From Roseisolibacter agri (GTDB lineage Bacteria > Gemmatimonadota > Gemmatimonadetes > Gemmatimonadales > Gemmatimonadaceae): 64,000 bases of DNA. The notes beneath the pieces were generated by a model that was not told the DNA's origin, searched no databases, and saw only the letters and a program-made list of their open reading frames with translations. The stretch lies in assembly GCF_030159095.1 (NCBI RefSeq), contig NZ_BRXS01000002.1:124001-188000 (forward strand). The letters are read 5' to 3'. How positions within the stretch are numbered: position 1 is the stretch's first letter; the number at the start of each line of letters is the position of its first letter. Of this stretch, positions 17,348 through 28,509 are shown one piece after another. Position numbers and translations under genes: made by a program.

Positions 17348-17379
17348 GACGACCTCCGACGTGCGGGTGGCGACCGTGG

Positions 17380-17679
17380 CTACCGGTCGACCTGCTTCGA
17401 CAGCGAGCCGGGCGTGGGGAGCGCCGGCGGCGTGGTCGCGACGGGCGTCAGCGCGCCGCTGCGCAGCCACCCCTTCCAGCCGCACTCCATGCACCAGCTG
17501 GGGCGGAGCCACGGGACCCACCGGTGCCAGAACGCCGGCTGCACGCGCAGCGTGGGCGCGTCGCAGTTCAGGCAGCGGTCGCCCTCCGGCAGCAGGAGGA
17601 GGAAGAAGACCGTCGCGGCGATGATGCGGAGGACGAACAGCCCTCCGAAGACGCCGATGAAGATGGCCGCGTCCGACAT
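17380..17679 (-). CDS. Small membrane protein with a zinc-ribbon-like domain
   Basis: 99 residues. One long hydrophobic helix at the N-terminus (IFIGVFGGLFVLRIIAATV) is followed by a short domain with two Cys pairs, 'CLNCDAP' and 'CMECGWKG', about 27 residues apart, which would bind zinc. There are several Trp residues between the pairs. No family name is assigned. The start ATG is preceded by an AGGGGG ribosome binding site. It lies 32 nt upstream of the Spy-like gene in the same direction and 12 nt from the end of the NfeD-like gene. Confidence 0.55.
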   Translation of the reverse strand: MSDAAIFIGVFGGLFVLRIIAATVFFLLLLPEGDRCLNCDAPTLRVQPAFWHRWVPWLRPSWCMECGWKGWLRSGALTPVATTPPALPTPGSLSKQVDR

Positions 17680-17691
17680 GATGCCCCCTAC

Positions 17692-18258
17692 CTAGAGCCG
17701 CGCTTCCACCTCTGCCCACTGCTCGACATAGGCCACGCCACCCTCCACCCGCTCGATGGCGACCTCCGTGCCGGCCGCGATGGCGGCGCCGTCCCAGCTG
17801 CGCGCGCCGACCGTCCACGTGCGGCCGTCGGCTTCGTACGCGATCTCTCCCTCGCCGTCCACCGCGATGTCGCGCGTCACGCGCGCCGGGTGCCCCTGCA
17901 TCAGGTAGCGCTCGTCGACCACGTCGCGCCGCACGCTGGGGATCGCCCAGGCGGCCAACAGCACGAGCGAGAGGCCGGCGCCCGCCGCGCCCATCAGCAG
18001 CGCGAGCCCCACCGTCGCCGGCGTGCCGAGGGTGGTGAAGCGCTCCAGGAGGTACCCGCCGACGCCGAAGGTGGTGACGAACGCGGCGACGTTCTGACGG
18101 TTGAGGAGCGGCGACGGCTCGGTGCGCGGGTCGTGACCGCCGCCCACCTCGTGCGGCGCGCGCGTCGCGGGCGGCGCCGGCCGCTCGACGCCGTGCAGCA
18201 TGACGTAGACGGCGAGCAGCAGCCCGAGGACGAAGCAGGCGACGAAGACGGCGGTCAT
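17692..18258 (-). CDS. NfeD-like membrane protein
   Basis: 188 residues. A first transmembrane helix (TAVFVACFVLGLLLAVYVML), a Pro/His-rich loop and two more helices are followed by a C-terminal beta domain with 'GEGEIAYEADGRTWTVGA' and 'IAAGTEVAIERVEGGVAYV', which looks like the OB-fold of NfeD proteins. NfeD proteins act with stomatin/flotillin partners in membrane domains; no such partner is adjacent. The ATG at 18258 follows GGAAGG, a good ribosome binding site. A longer form from upstream is possible. Confidence 0.6.
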   Translation of the reverse strand: MTAVFVACFVLGLLLAVYVMLHGVERPAPPATRAPHEVGGGHDPRTEPSPLLNRQNVAAFVTTFGVGGYLLERFTTLGTPATVGLALLMGAAGAGLSLVLLAAWAIPSVRRDVVDERYLMQGHPARVTRDIAVDGEGEIAYEADGRTWTVGARSWDGAAIAAGTEVAIERVEGGVAYVEQWAEVEARL

Positions 18259-18348
18259 GACCTTCGGAAGGAGGCGGCGAACGGGGACGGGCGGTGCAAG
18301 ATCAGGGCGCGAGGTCGCGCCCGGCAAGCACCGCCGTCGCCGCCGCGA

Positions 18349-19272
18349 TCAGCGCGCCTCGAGGTGCTGGCGGAACCAGGCGATCGTCTTCGGCCACGCC
18401 TTCTCGGTCGCGGCCATGTTGGCGCCGTTCTGCCCGTCCTGCTGGCGCAGGAAGCCATGCCCCGCGCCCGGGTAGACGACCGACTCCCACGGCACGCCGG
18501 CCCGCTTCAGCGCGCTGTCGGCGGCCGGGATGGTCGCGTTCACGCGCGCGTCGTTCTCGCCGTAGAGGCCGAGCACCGCGGCCTTCGCCTTCGTGAGATC
18601 GACCTGCGCCGTGTTGACGCCGCCGTAGTACGCGACGGCCGCGCCCAGCCCCGGCGCCGTGGCCGCGTGCGCGAACACCGTCGACCCGCCCCAGCAGAAG
18701 CCGACGATCCCGTAGCGCTTCTCGGCTGCCGGAAGGCCCATGCCGTACTGCGCGACCGCCTGCAGCCGCGCCTGCACCTCGGCCTGCTGGAGCTGACGGA
18801 CCGCGGCGACGGCTGCCGTCGCGTCGGCCGAGTCGGCCGTGCCGCCGACGCCCTTGCCGGTGAGGAGGTCGGGCGCGATCGCGATGAACCCCTCGGCCGC
18901 CAGCTGGTCGGTCACGGCGCGGATCCACGGGCTGATGCCGAAGATCTCGTGCACCACGAGCACGACCGGCGCCTTCGTCGCGCGCTCGGGATAGACGACC
19001 CACGCGCGCACGCTGTCGCCCGCCGGCGTGCGCACCATCGCCCACTCGCCGTGGCGCGGCGACCTGTCGACGCGGGCGCGCGCCTCGGCGGCGCCGGCGG
19101 GCAGCCCCTTCGCCGTCGTGATGGTGGTCGTGGTGGTGGTGGACGTGCTCGTGCGCGTCGTCTCGGTGTGACCGGCGTGCTCGTCGGTCATGCGGGCGCT
19201 GCGCGCGCACCCCGCGACGGCGACGACGAGCGCGCCCGCGAGCAGGGGCGAACGGCGACGGACGGTGGACAT
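18349..19272 (-). CDS. Dienelactone hydrolase-family lipoprotein
   Basis: 307 residues. A lipobox ends at C22 (AVAGC), followed by a Thr-rich stretch (about residues 37-53) that probably acts as a flexible tether. The alpha/beta hydrolase core has the DLH signature: 'LVVHEIFGISPWIR' (Glu switch), 'IVGFCWGGS' (Cys nucleophile), 'LYGENDARV' (Asp) and 'PGAGHGFLR' (His). DLH enzymes hydrolyse cyclic or activated esters; the substrate of a surface-anchored form is unknown. It is a single leftward gene. Confidence 0.87.
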   Translation of the reverse strand: MSTVRRRSPLLAGALVVAVAGCARSARMTDEHAGHTETTRTSTSTTTTTTITTAKGLPAGAAEARARVDRSPRHGEWAMVRTPAGDSVRAWVVYPERATKAPVVLVVHEIFGISPWIRAVTDQLAAEGFIAIAPDLLTGKGVGGTADSADATAAVAAVRQLQQAEVQARLQAVAQYGMGLPAAEKRYGIVGFCWGGSTVFAHAATAPGLGAAVAYYGGVNTAQVDLTKAKAAVLGLYGENDARVNATIPAADSALKRAGVPWESVVYPGAGHGFLRQQDGQNGANMAATEKAWPKTIAWFRQHLEAR

Positions 19273-19307
19273 GGGAGAACCGGGAAAGAGGTCGGGAGTC
19301 GCTGCGC

Positions 19308-20078
19308 TCACTGGTCGCGCACCGGCCGGATCACGAGGTCGAAGCGGAGCGGATCCGGCACGTCGTAGCTGAAATGCCACCACTCCTCCGGAAGGTTCGT
19401 GAAACCCTCCGCGGACATCGCGCGCACCAGCCGCTGCCGGTTTACGGCCGCCTCGCCGGTCGCGTTCGCGGTGTGCGCCGCGCGCGAGAAGGTGTCGAAC
19501 GCGGTGCCCATCTTCCGCTCGCGGCCGGTCGCGAGATCGACCAGCGTCAGGTCGACCGCGAGCCCGAGGTTGTGGCGGCTGCGCTCCGCGATGTAGCCGT
19601 CGCGGAGGAGGTCCTCGCGCTGCACGCGGTGCGTCCACGCGACCATGGCGGCCGTCGCGCGCACGGGGCGGTAGCCGTCGAACACCTTGAGCCCCAGCCC
19701 CTCGGCCTGCAGCGCGGCCTGCACGCGCCCCAGCGCGGCCGCGGCCTCGCGGCGCAGCAGCACGCGCGGCGCGTCGTACCCGGGCAGCACCTCGCCCACG
19801 AAGTTGTACGGCGTCGCGTAGCGCACGTCCACGCGGATGGTCGAGTCGACGCGCTGCACGTCCACCAGCAGCGACTCGGCCACCGCGTCAGGCATCACGA
19901 CGTCCGGCGACGCGGGCGGCGGTACAGGGGCGGGCGCCGCCGCCGTGGGCGCCGGAGCGGCCGCGGGCTGTGGCGCGGGTGCGGCGACCGGCGTCAGCGG
20001 CGGCGCGCACGCGCCCGCGAGCGTGAAGACGAGCAGCGCGCCCACGAGCGGCGCGCGCGGACCGGCGGAGAGAGGCAT
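19308..20078 (-). CDS. VanX/DdpX-type D-Ala-D-Ala dipeptidase lipoprotein
   Basis: 256 residues. A lipobox ends at C24 (TLAGAC), followed by a long Ala/Pro linker. The catalytic domain has the M15D family zinc motif 'SRHNLGLAVDL' (H and D ligands) and 'EEWWHFSY' (catalytic Glu and third His), plus 'VFDGYRPVRA' with the substrate-binding Arg. The enzyme cleaves D-Ala-D-Ala. In non-resistant bacteria such enzymes recycle cell-wall dipeptides. No vanH/vanA or two-component genes are adjacent, so glycopeptide resistance is not implied. A TACGTT box lies 9 nt upstream. Confidence 0.87.
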   Translation of the reverse strand: MPLSAGPRAPLVGALLVFTLAGACAPPLTPVAAPAPQPAAAPAPTAAAPAPVPPPASPDVVMPDAVAESLLVDVQRVDSTIRVDVRYATPYNFVGEVLPGYDAPRVLLRREAAAALGRVQAALQAEGLGLKVFDGYRPVRATAAMVAWTHRVQREDLLRDGYIAERSRHNLGLAVDLTLVDLATGRERKMGTAFDTFSRAAHTANATGEAAVNRQRLVRAMSAEGFTNLPEEWWHFSYDVPDPLRFDLVIRPVRDQ

Positions 20079-20157
20079 GGCGCGGGAACGTAGCCCGCGG
20101 CCAAGGGAGCGGCGAGGCGGCGACGTGCGCCGCCTCACCAGCGCCAGCGCGCGCGTC

Positions 20158-21138
20158 TCAGCAGCCGCGCGCGACGCTCGTCCAGCGCACCTGCCAGCGG
20201 CCCGGCGCGGCGCGCTCCAGCAGCGAGTAGCGGCTGCCGTCCTCGCCCACGCGCGCGACCACCAGCGCGGGACGTCCCGGCTCACCGATGCGCAGCGCCG
20301 CCAGCACCTCGGCCGCCGGGAGCACCTCCTCGCGGCCGACCGCGCGCTCGTGGTAGGCGGTCGCCCAGCGGCCGGTCCTCAGGTCCAGCGGCCGCTCGGC
20401 CACCAGCAGGATCACCTCGCCGATGGGCGACGCCTCCTGCGCCAGCGCGCGCGTCAGCACCGCGACCACCGTCTCGGCCGTGGAGTCGGGACGGAAGCGG
20501 CCGGCCGTGCGCACCACGAACGGCAGCCCGCGCAGCGCGCGCGACGCGCTGTCCGCCGGCAGCTCGGACGCCAGCCGCGTGACCGCCGCCGCGAGCGACG
20601 CGGAGTCGGCGGGCGAGAGGCCGTGCAGCGAGTCGAGCGGGAGCGCGGCGACCGGCGTGGCGCCGCCGGCCGGCTGCACCAGGCCGACGGTCCACTGCGG
20701 GACCGCGTCCGCGCCGGAGGCGGGGCCCAGGCGCGCCGCCGGCCAGCTGCCGCACGCGCTCCCCGTCGGCGCGGCGGCCACCGGCTCGGCGCGCGCACGC
20801 CCCGCCACCCCGACGCGCGAGACGAGCAGCACCTCGCCCGGGAGCACCGCGTCCGCGGCGCCCGCCGCAGTGTCGGCGGGCGCGCCGGCGCCGGTGCCCG
20901 GCACCACCAGCCGCACGTCGCCCTGCTCGCCCGGCACGACGAGCGCGAGCCCCGCCTGCGCGTCCCAGGTGGACGTCGCGACGGGGGCGGGCGGCGGCGG
21001 CGCGTCGGGAAGCGGCGGCGCGGGGATCACGCTGTCCACGCGCTCGGGCTGCGACTTCCGCTCGCACGCGGCGACGGCGAGGAGGCTGGCGACGCCCGCC
21101 GTCACGAAGCGGGCGCGGCGCTGGCTGGGGGATGGCAT
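20158..21138 (-). CDS. Hypothetical lipoprotein
   Basis: 326 residues. A lipobox ends at C25 (LLAVAAC), followed by a Pro-rich linker (PPLPDAPPPPAP). The mature part has no recognised family. It contains 'ALPLDSLHGLSPADSASLAAA', 'FVVRTAGRFRPDSTAETVVA' and 'EVILLVAERPLDLRTGRW' (separate segments), and a C-terminal 'YSLLERAAPGRWQVRWTS' that looks like a beta-strand hairpin with a single final Cys. It is divergent from the UMF1 transporter gene, with 72 nt between them. Confidence 0.56.
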   Translation of the reverse strand: MPSPSQRRARFVTAGVASLLAVAACERKSQPERVDSVIPAPPLPDAPPPPAPVATSTWDAQAGLALVVPGEQGDVRLVVPGTGAGAPADTAAGAADAVLPGEVLLVSRVGVAGRARAEPVAAAPTGSACGSWPAARLGPASGADAVPQWTVGLVQPAGGATPVAALPLDSLHGLSPADSASLAAAVTRLASELPADSASRALRGLPFVVRTAGRFRPDSTAETVVAVLTRALAQEASPIGEVILLVAERPLDLRTGRWATAYHERAVGREEVLPAAEVLAALRIGEPGRPALVVARVGEDGSRYSLLERAAPGRWQVRWTSVARGC

Positions 21139-21210
21139 CGCGGGTAATCTGCGGGCGCCGCGCCTCTCCCGCCTCCCCCCGCCGCGCCAGACGGCGCCAC
21201 ATCGCGCTCC

Positions 21211-22563
21211 ATGCCCGCCTTCCTCCAGCGCCTCGGCCTCCACCGCGCCGAGCTGCGCGCCTGGGCGACCTACGACTGGGCCGTGTCGTCGATGCAGACG
21301 ACCGTGATGGCCGCGGTCTTCCCGATCTACTTCGTGCGCGTGGCGAGCGCTGGGCTGCCGCCGGGGCGCGGCGCGCAGCAGCTCGCGTACGCGAACACGA
21401 TCGCGATGGTCGTCATCGTCGCGCTGTCGCCGATGCTCGGCGCGCTGGCCGACCATTCCGCGGCGAAGAAGCGCTTCCTCGCCGCATTCGCGCTGGTCGG
21501 CGCGGCCGCGTGCGCGGGGATGTTCACCATCGGCCACGGCGACGTGACGCGCGCGTCCGCGCTGTACGCGATCGCGATGGTGGGCGCGTCGGGGAGCATG
21601 GCGTTCTACGGCGCGCTGCTGCCGCACGTCGCGCGCGCCGACGAGATCGACCGCGTGTCGACCGCCGGCTACGCGCTCGGCTACCTGGGCGGCGGCGTGC
21701 TGCTCGCGCTCAACCTCGCGTGGATCCAGCTCCCGGGCAGCTTCGGGCTGCCGAGTGGGCCGGACCTCACGCGTGCGCAGGCGACGCTGCCGACGCGGCT
21801 CGCGTTCCTGTCGGTCGCCGTGTGGTGGCTCGTGTTCACGATCCCCATCATGCGCCGCGTGGCGGAGCCGCCCGCGACGCGCGAGCCGGGCGAGCCCGCG
21901 GGGCGCGCGCTGCTGTCGGCGATCGGCGCGTCGTTCGTGCGACTGGCGCACACCGCGCGCGAGCTGCGCGGCTTCCGCCAGGCGATGCTGCTGCTCCTCG
22001 CGTTCGCGGTCTACAACGACGGCATCCAGACCATCATCAAGATGGCGACCGCGTACGGCTCGGAGCTCGGCATCGGGCAGAGCGCGCTGATCGCCGCGAT
22101 CCTCGTGGTGCAGTTCGTCGGCATCCCGTTCGCGTTCGCGTTCGGCGCGCTCGCCGACCGCTTGGGCGCGAAGCGCGCGGTGATGCTCGGCCTCGCGGTG
22201 TACGTCGTGATCGCGATCCTCGGCTACGGGATGCGCACGGCGACGCACTTCATGCTGCTCGCGCTGCTGGTGGGGATGGTGCAGGGCGGCACGCAGGCGC
22301 TCAGCCGCTCGCTGTTCGCGTCGATGGTGCCGCCGCACCGCTCGGGCGAGTTCTTCGGCTTCTTCGGCGTGTTCGAGAAGTTCTCGGGGATCTTCGGCCC
22401 GCTGCTGTTCGCGGTCGTCGTGCAGCTGGGCGGCACGAGCCGCAGCGCGATCCTGAGCGTGATCGTGTTCTTCGTGGTGGGGATGCTGCTGCTGACGCGC
22501 GTGGACGTGGCGGCGGGGCGGGCGTACGCGCAGCGGGTCGAAGAGGAAGCGATCATCGTGTGA
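21211..22563 (+). CDS. UMF1/Atg22-like major facilitator transporter
   Basis: 450 residues with about 12 hydrophobic segments. The start 'AWATYDWAVSSMQTTVMA' is the typical UMF1 (unknown major facilitator 1) N-terminus, and 'AYNDGIQTIIKMATAYG'-type sequence after the central loop is also characteristic. 'LGALADHSAAKKRFL' fits the MFS loop 2-3 motif and 'GGTQALSRSLFASMVPPHRSGEFFGF' (in parts) the second-half signature. Eukaryotic Atg22 exports amino acids from vacuoles; bacterial substrates are unknown. Tandem heptamer repeats begin right after its stop codon. Confidence 0.86.
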   Translation: MPAFLQRLGLHRAELRAWATYDWAVSSMQTTVMAAVFPIYFVRVASAGLPPGRGAQQLAYANTIAMVVIVALSPMLGALADHSAAKKRFLAAFALVGAAACAGMFTIGHGDVTRASALYAIAMVGASGSMAFYGALLPHVARADEIDRVSTAGYALGYLGGGVLLALNLAWIQLPGSFGLPSGPDLTRAQATLPTRLAFLSVAVWWLVFTIPIMRRVAEPPATREPGEPAGRALLSAIGASFVRLAHTARELRGFRQAMLLLLAFAVYNDGIQTIIKMATAYGSELGIGQSALIAAILVVQFVGIPFAFAFGALADRLGAKRAVMLGLAVYVVIAILGYGMRTATHFMLLALLVGMVQGGTQALSRSLFASMVPPHRSGEFFGFFGVFEKFSGIFGPLLFAVVVQLGGTSRSAILSVIVFFVVGMLLLTRVDVAAGRAYAQRVEEEAIIV

Positions 22564-22612
22564 GCGTCGAGCGTCGAGCGTCGAGCGTCGAGCGCCGAGC
22601 GCTGAGCGCCGA
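22564..22612. repeat. Seven tandem heptamers (GCGTCGA/GCGCCGA)
   Basis: Four exact copies of GCGTCGA (22564-22591) are followed by GCGCCGA, GCGCTGA and GCGCCGA. The array starts directly after the UMF1 stop codon. The same heptamer makes the in-gene repeats in dnaA (42468-42495) and mnmE (36545-36606), and the hairpin at 40713-40788. Confidence 0.85.
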
Positions 22613-22653
22613 CGCGACTCCCTGTGGCGGGGCGGGGCGCAGGTGTGGGCGGA

Positions 22654-22734
22654 GGCGACCTCCGATCGCAGCAAGGAGACCCGACGCGCATCGCGCCGTC
22701 TGGGGCTCCGCAGCGGCCGCGATCGGTGGGAGCC
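22654..22734. repeat. Weak imperfect palindrome
   Basis: Segments 22654-22669 (GGCGACCTCCGATCGC) and 22719-22734 pair imperfectly, with an inner partial stem. It lies between the heptamer array and the DUF4031 gene. No gene is seen in 22613-22779. Confidence 0.35.
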
Positions 22735-22779
22735 GCAGCCCGCGCCTGCGACACGCCACGCGGTGCGACAGCCCGAGCC

Positions 22780-23103
22780 TCAGGGCGGCAGGAAGCGGCC
22801 GACCAGGTCCCAGTGCCAGGCCGGGCGGCGCTCGCCCGTGCGGGGGTCGCGCAGCGGTTTGTCCTGCAGCCGCTCCGCCGGCATCCCCACCGCGCGCCCG
22901 TAGGCCAGCAGCGCCTCGCGGTCCGTCGAGACCAGGTGCGCCATCGGTGTGCCCTTCCAGACGTGGCGGTGCAGCCAGAGGCCGCCGTCCATCGCGTACA
23001 CCATCCCGTCGTACCGGCGGGCGAACTCGCGCCAGGGCACGGGGTCGGGCTGGACCACCCGGGGTCCCTGCCAGAAGCGCCGGCGGTCCTGGTCCGGCGT
23101 CAC
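22780..23103 (-). CDS. DUF4031 family protein
   Basis: 107 residues. The block 'WKGTPMAHLVSTDREALL', then '[20 protein letters not shown]' and 'AWHWDLVGRF', fits DUF4031, small proteins where 'HLVSD...ELHAFA..LG.....' is conserved. No enzyme activity is established. The N-terminal part with 'FWQGPRVVQPDPVPW' is less typical. It is leftward, 30 nt beyond the pilin gene. Confidence 0.75.
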   Translation of the reverse strand: MTPDQDRRRFWQGPRVVQPDPVPWREFARRYDGMVYAMDGGLWLHRHVWKGTPMAHLVSTDREALLAYGRAVGMPAERLQDKPLRDPRTGERRPAWHWDLVGRFLPP

Positions 23104-23133
23104 CGGCGCGTCACCACAGGCACCGCGTCGCCA

Positions 23134-23565
23134 TCACTGGCAGGTCAGCTGCCCCTCGATCGTCGCGGGGGCGACCGGCGCGGCGTTGCCGTAGAAGATC
23201 GCGCAGGTCGTCGGGTTGGCGCCGGCGGCCGTGCCCGTGGCCGACCAGCCCGCGACCGTGGCCGAGACGATCGTCAGCGTCACGCCGGGCGACGGCGTGA
23301 GGCCGAGGACGCCGAGGTCCGTCGTGTAGGTGCCGCTGCCGTAGAAGTAGCCCTCCTCCGCCGTGGCCACCTGGCGCAGGTCGCTCTTCACCTTGGCGAC
23401 GAGCGCCTTGCCCTTCGTGTTCGCGAACGCCGGGATCGCGATCGCGGCCAGGATGCCGATGATCACGACGACGATCAGGAGCTCGATGAGCGAGAAGCCG
23501 GCGCGCCGCGAGGTGCGGCGGCGGGAGGTGGCCCCGGGGCGGGGCGAGGAGGGCTGGAGGAGCAT
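23134..23565 (-). CDS. Type IV pilin-like / pseudopilin protein
   Basis: 143 residues. A basic leader ends at G23, and cleavage before F24 would give the mature start FSLIELLIVVVIIGILAAIA (the N-terminal helix), with Glu at position 5. This is the prepilin signature processed by PilD. The globular part has 'AVATAEEGYFYGSGTYTTD' and a disulphide-capable Cys pair at the end (near residues 125 and 142), like the D-region of major pilins. No pilus assembly genes lie in the window, so whether it is PilA or a minor pseudopilin is open. Confidence 0.86.
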   Translation of the reverse strand: MLLQPSSPRPGATSRRRTSRRAGFSLIELLIVVVIIGILAAIAIPAFANTKGKALVAKVKSDLRQVATAEEGYFYGSGTYTTDLGVLGLTPSPGVTLTIVSATVAGWSATGTAAGANPTTCAIFYGNAAPVAPATIEGQLTCQ

Positions 23566-23850
23566 GGGGGGTCTCCGGACGGAGGGCGGCCGAACGGCGC
23601 CGAGGCTACGTCGCCCACTGGCAACGCCGGTGCCCGTCCCGCGGGATACGACGCATCTCGTTGGAACGTCACGACTTGGCGTCGCGACGGCAGTGCCGGT
23701 GTGGGCGCCGCCCCCCGGCGAACGGCCCGGAACGTCGCAAAATGCACGAGCGCCCGGTGGCCGATCGTGGCCGGCGGCCTCACGCGGTGCGCCGCCCGAC
23801 CCGGCGCGGACGCCGTGCGGTCGCCGGGCGGCACGCGACCGCGCGACCGG

Positions 23851-26904
<3,054 letters not shown>

Positions 26905-26910
26905 GCCGGG

Positions 26911-26916
26911 AAACTA
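26911..26916 (-). promoter_or_regulatory. -10-like box for a leaderless polA transcript
   Basis: Read leftward, TAGTTT is followed by CCCGGC and then the polA ATG at 26904. The start point predicted 7 nt after the box is the A of the start codon. No ribosome binding site is seen. Confidence 0.42.
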
Positions 26917-27024
26917 GAGCGAATCCCGGCGGCGGGCAGGGGAGCGCGACGGGCTGCGGACTGCGGGCTGCGGATCTGCTCCGTGTCCTCGGCCGCCAGC
27001 GTCGCGCCCGCACTCCTTGCCGTT

Positions 27025-27148
27025 GGAGGGATGCGGATGCTCCGGATGAGAACGGATCAGACGGATCGCTCCGTGTAGCGCATGGGGCGTCGCCACCACG
27101 CGGGACGATCCGAAGCATCCGCTCGGATCCGGAGCATCCGGATCCTCC
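27025..27148. repeat. Family B palindromic element, copy 1
   Basis: Arms 27025-27067 and 27108-27148 are imperfectly complementary and built from GGATGCGGATGCTCCGGAT-type sequence. The loop contains a GGGGCGTCGCCACCACGCGG block that is also recognisable, inverted, in the copy at 60699-60818. Confidence 0.7.
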
Positions 27149-27184
27149 CCAACAGACAAAGGGGTCCAGCGCGTGCAACCCGAA

Positions 27185-27290
27185 CTACGACAGCAGACGG
27201 GATGACAGGATGACGAAGCAGCTCCGTGCCGGCGCCTGGAGCATCGCGCCACACGGAGCCTTCTGGGCATCCTGTCAAAGCAGTTCGCCG
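27185..27290. repeat. Family C palindromic element, copy 1
   Basis: GACAGGATG...GCTCCGTG (27204-27228) pairs with 27252-27276. The ends read CGAACT and AGTTCG, the terminal motif shared with the elements at 52610-52740 and 62876-63018. Confidence 0.55.
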
Positions 27291-27332
27291 TCCAGACCCG
27301 CAGTCCGCAGCCCGCAGCGCCGCAAAAGATCA

Positions 27333-27363
27333 CCGCCCGCCAGGCGCGTGGCCTGACGGGCGG
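27333..27363 (-). terminator. Intrinsic terminator of the cold-shock gene
   Basis: Arms 27333-27345 (CCGCCCGCCAGGC) and 27351-27363 pair with one mismatch and a 5-nt loop. Read leftward, the stem is followed by TGATCTTTTGC, a U-rich tail. It lies 29 nt beyond the stop codon. Confidence 0.72.
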
Positions 27364-27391
27364 AGACAGTCGCTCGACCGTGGAGGGAAGA

Positions 27392-27592
27392 TCAGACCTT
27401 CGTCACGTTCGCGGCGTGCAGACCCTTGTCGCCGGTCTTGATCTCGAAATCGACCAGCTGTCCTTCGACGAGGGTCTTGAACCCGTCCATCATGATCGCG
27501 GAGAAGTGGACGAACACGTCCTCGCCGCCGTCCTGCTCAATGAAGCCATAGCCCTTGGCGTCATTGAACCACTTGACCTTCCCTCTGGCCAT
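27392..27592 (-). CDS. Cold-shock-domain RNA chaperone (CspA family)
   Basis: 66 residues, the usual CspA length. The OB-fold RNA-binding motifs are intact: RNP1 'KGYGFIE' and RNP2 'DVFVHFSAI', after '[10 protein letters not shown]'. It binds single-stranded RNA/DNA and melts structure. It has its own promoter (27708-27736), a leader of about 108 nt as in cold-inducible csp genes, and a terminator, so it is monocistronic. A small hairpin (CAAGCCG/CGGCTTG, about 27684-27699) near the 5' end of the leader could be part of a thermosensor; that is inference. Confidence 0.95.
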   Translation of the reverse strand: MARGKVKWFNDAKGYGFIEQDGGEDVFVHFSAIMMDGFKTLVEGQLVDFEIKTGDKGLHAANVTKV

Positions 27593-27707
27593 TGGAACTG
27601 TCTCCTGCCCGGTGGATGCCCGGTGAAGCGGAAGCGTGCCTGCGCCTGCGTGCGCACGGGTGGGAGGTGCGCGCGGGTGAGGACAAGCCGGTCGGCTTGC
27701 GCGGGCC

Positions 27708-27736
27708 TATATAGGATTGGCCCGAAAGCTTGTCAA
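27708..27736 (-). promoter_or_regulatory. Consensus sigma-70-type promoter of the cold-shock gene
   Basis: Read leftward: -35 TTGACA (27731-27736), a 17-nt spacer and -10 TATATA (27708-27713). This is the closest match to the housekeeping promoter consensus in the window and predicts a start near 27701, giving a leader of about 108 nt. Confidence 0.78.
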
Positions 27737-27867
27737 GGGAATGGGATGCGTGTACCGCGCACCACGGGGCGTCCGCGCCACGGTGACCACGCCCGCCCTC
27801 ACGACTCGTTCACGATTCCGGCATTGGTGGCCGGATGCGCCCAAAGGTGCGAAAGGGCCCACCCGCG

Positions 27868-28491
27868 TCAGAGCCGCGACGCGACCAGCGCGCCCACCAC
27901 CGTCGCGAGCTGCGCGCCGCCACCCGCCGCCAGCGCCACGCGCACGTTGTCGTCGAACGGCCCGCGCGGCCGCTCGGCCAGCGCGGCGGCGACCGCGCAG
28001 GCCAGCGCCGCCCCCGGCGCGAGCCGCGCCACCAGCAGCGCGCCGAGGACCGTCGCCACCGCGCACGCGATGGTGCCCGCCCACGTCTTGCCGGCAGCAC
28101 CCGCTGTGGGCGTCACGCGCCGCGCGCCCGCCCACCGCCCGATCACCGCGGCCGCCGCGTCGCCCAGCGCGACGGCGAGCATCGCGGCCACCGCCACCGC
28201 GCGCGGGAAGAGCGCGAGGGCCAGCACGTACGCGACGAGCATCCACGTCGCGCCCGACCAGCGCGCGCGCTCGTGCGGCCGCAGCAGGTCGCCCACCGCG
28301 CGCTCGAACGGCGCGCGCACGCTCGGCACGCGATGGCGCGCGACCTCCACGCCCAGCGCCACCACGAGCGCGCCGCCGAGCAGCGCCGCGAGCACGTCGC
28401 GACGGAGCCCGGCGGCGTAGGCCGCCGGCACGACCGCGGAGGCGAGGTGGATCGCCTTGCGCGCGACCTCGTGCCGGAGAGTGACGGCCAC
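27868..28491 (-). CDS. Dolichol kinase / CTP-dependent lipid kinase-like membrane protein
   Basis: 207 residues with about six hydrophobic segments. The N-terminal 'HEVARKAIHLASAVVPA' matches the RKxxHL motif of the SEC59/DGK1/VTE5 family. 'AVALGDAAAAVIGRWAG' with 'AGKTWAGTIA' matches the GDxxAxxxGRxxG...KTxxGS motif of the CDP-alcohol/CTP-using clade. Such enzymes phosphorylate polyprenols, phytol or diacylglycerol with CTP. Which lipid is used here is unknown. The gene lies 18 nt after the GWxTD gene in the same direction and is probably cotranscribed. Confidence 0.68.
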   Translation of the reverse strand: MAVTLRHEVARKAIHLASAVVPAAYAAGLRRDVLAALLGGALVVALGVEVARHRVPSVRAPFERAVGDLLRPHERARWSGATWMLVAYVLALALFPRAVAVAAMLAVALGDAAAAVIGRWAGARRVTPTAGAAGKTWAGTIACAVATVLGALLVARLAPGAALACAVAAALAERPRGPFDDNVRVALAAGGGAQLATVVGALVASRL

Positions 28492-28509
28492 GCCGCGCGG
28501 CGCCTCGCG

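Larger units (their letters stand above)
26951..27313. repeat. Outer inverted repeat enclosing two palindromic elements
   Basis: GGGCTGCGGACTGCGGG (26951-26967) and its exact complement (27297-27313) bound a 363-bp block in the 487-nt gap between polA and the cold-shock gene. Inside are a family B palindrome (27025-27148) and a family C palindrome (27185-27290). The gap holds no gene. Confidence 0.7.

Noticed and set aside
19308-20078. Vancomycin resistance locus (vanX)
   Set aside because: Only the dipeptidase is present. vanH, vanA and vanRS are missing, and a cell-wall recycling role is more likely.
22564-22612. CRISPR array
   Set aside because: The repeats are contiguous 7-mers without spacers, and no cas genes are present.
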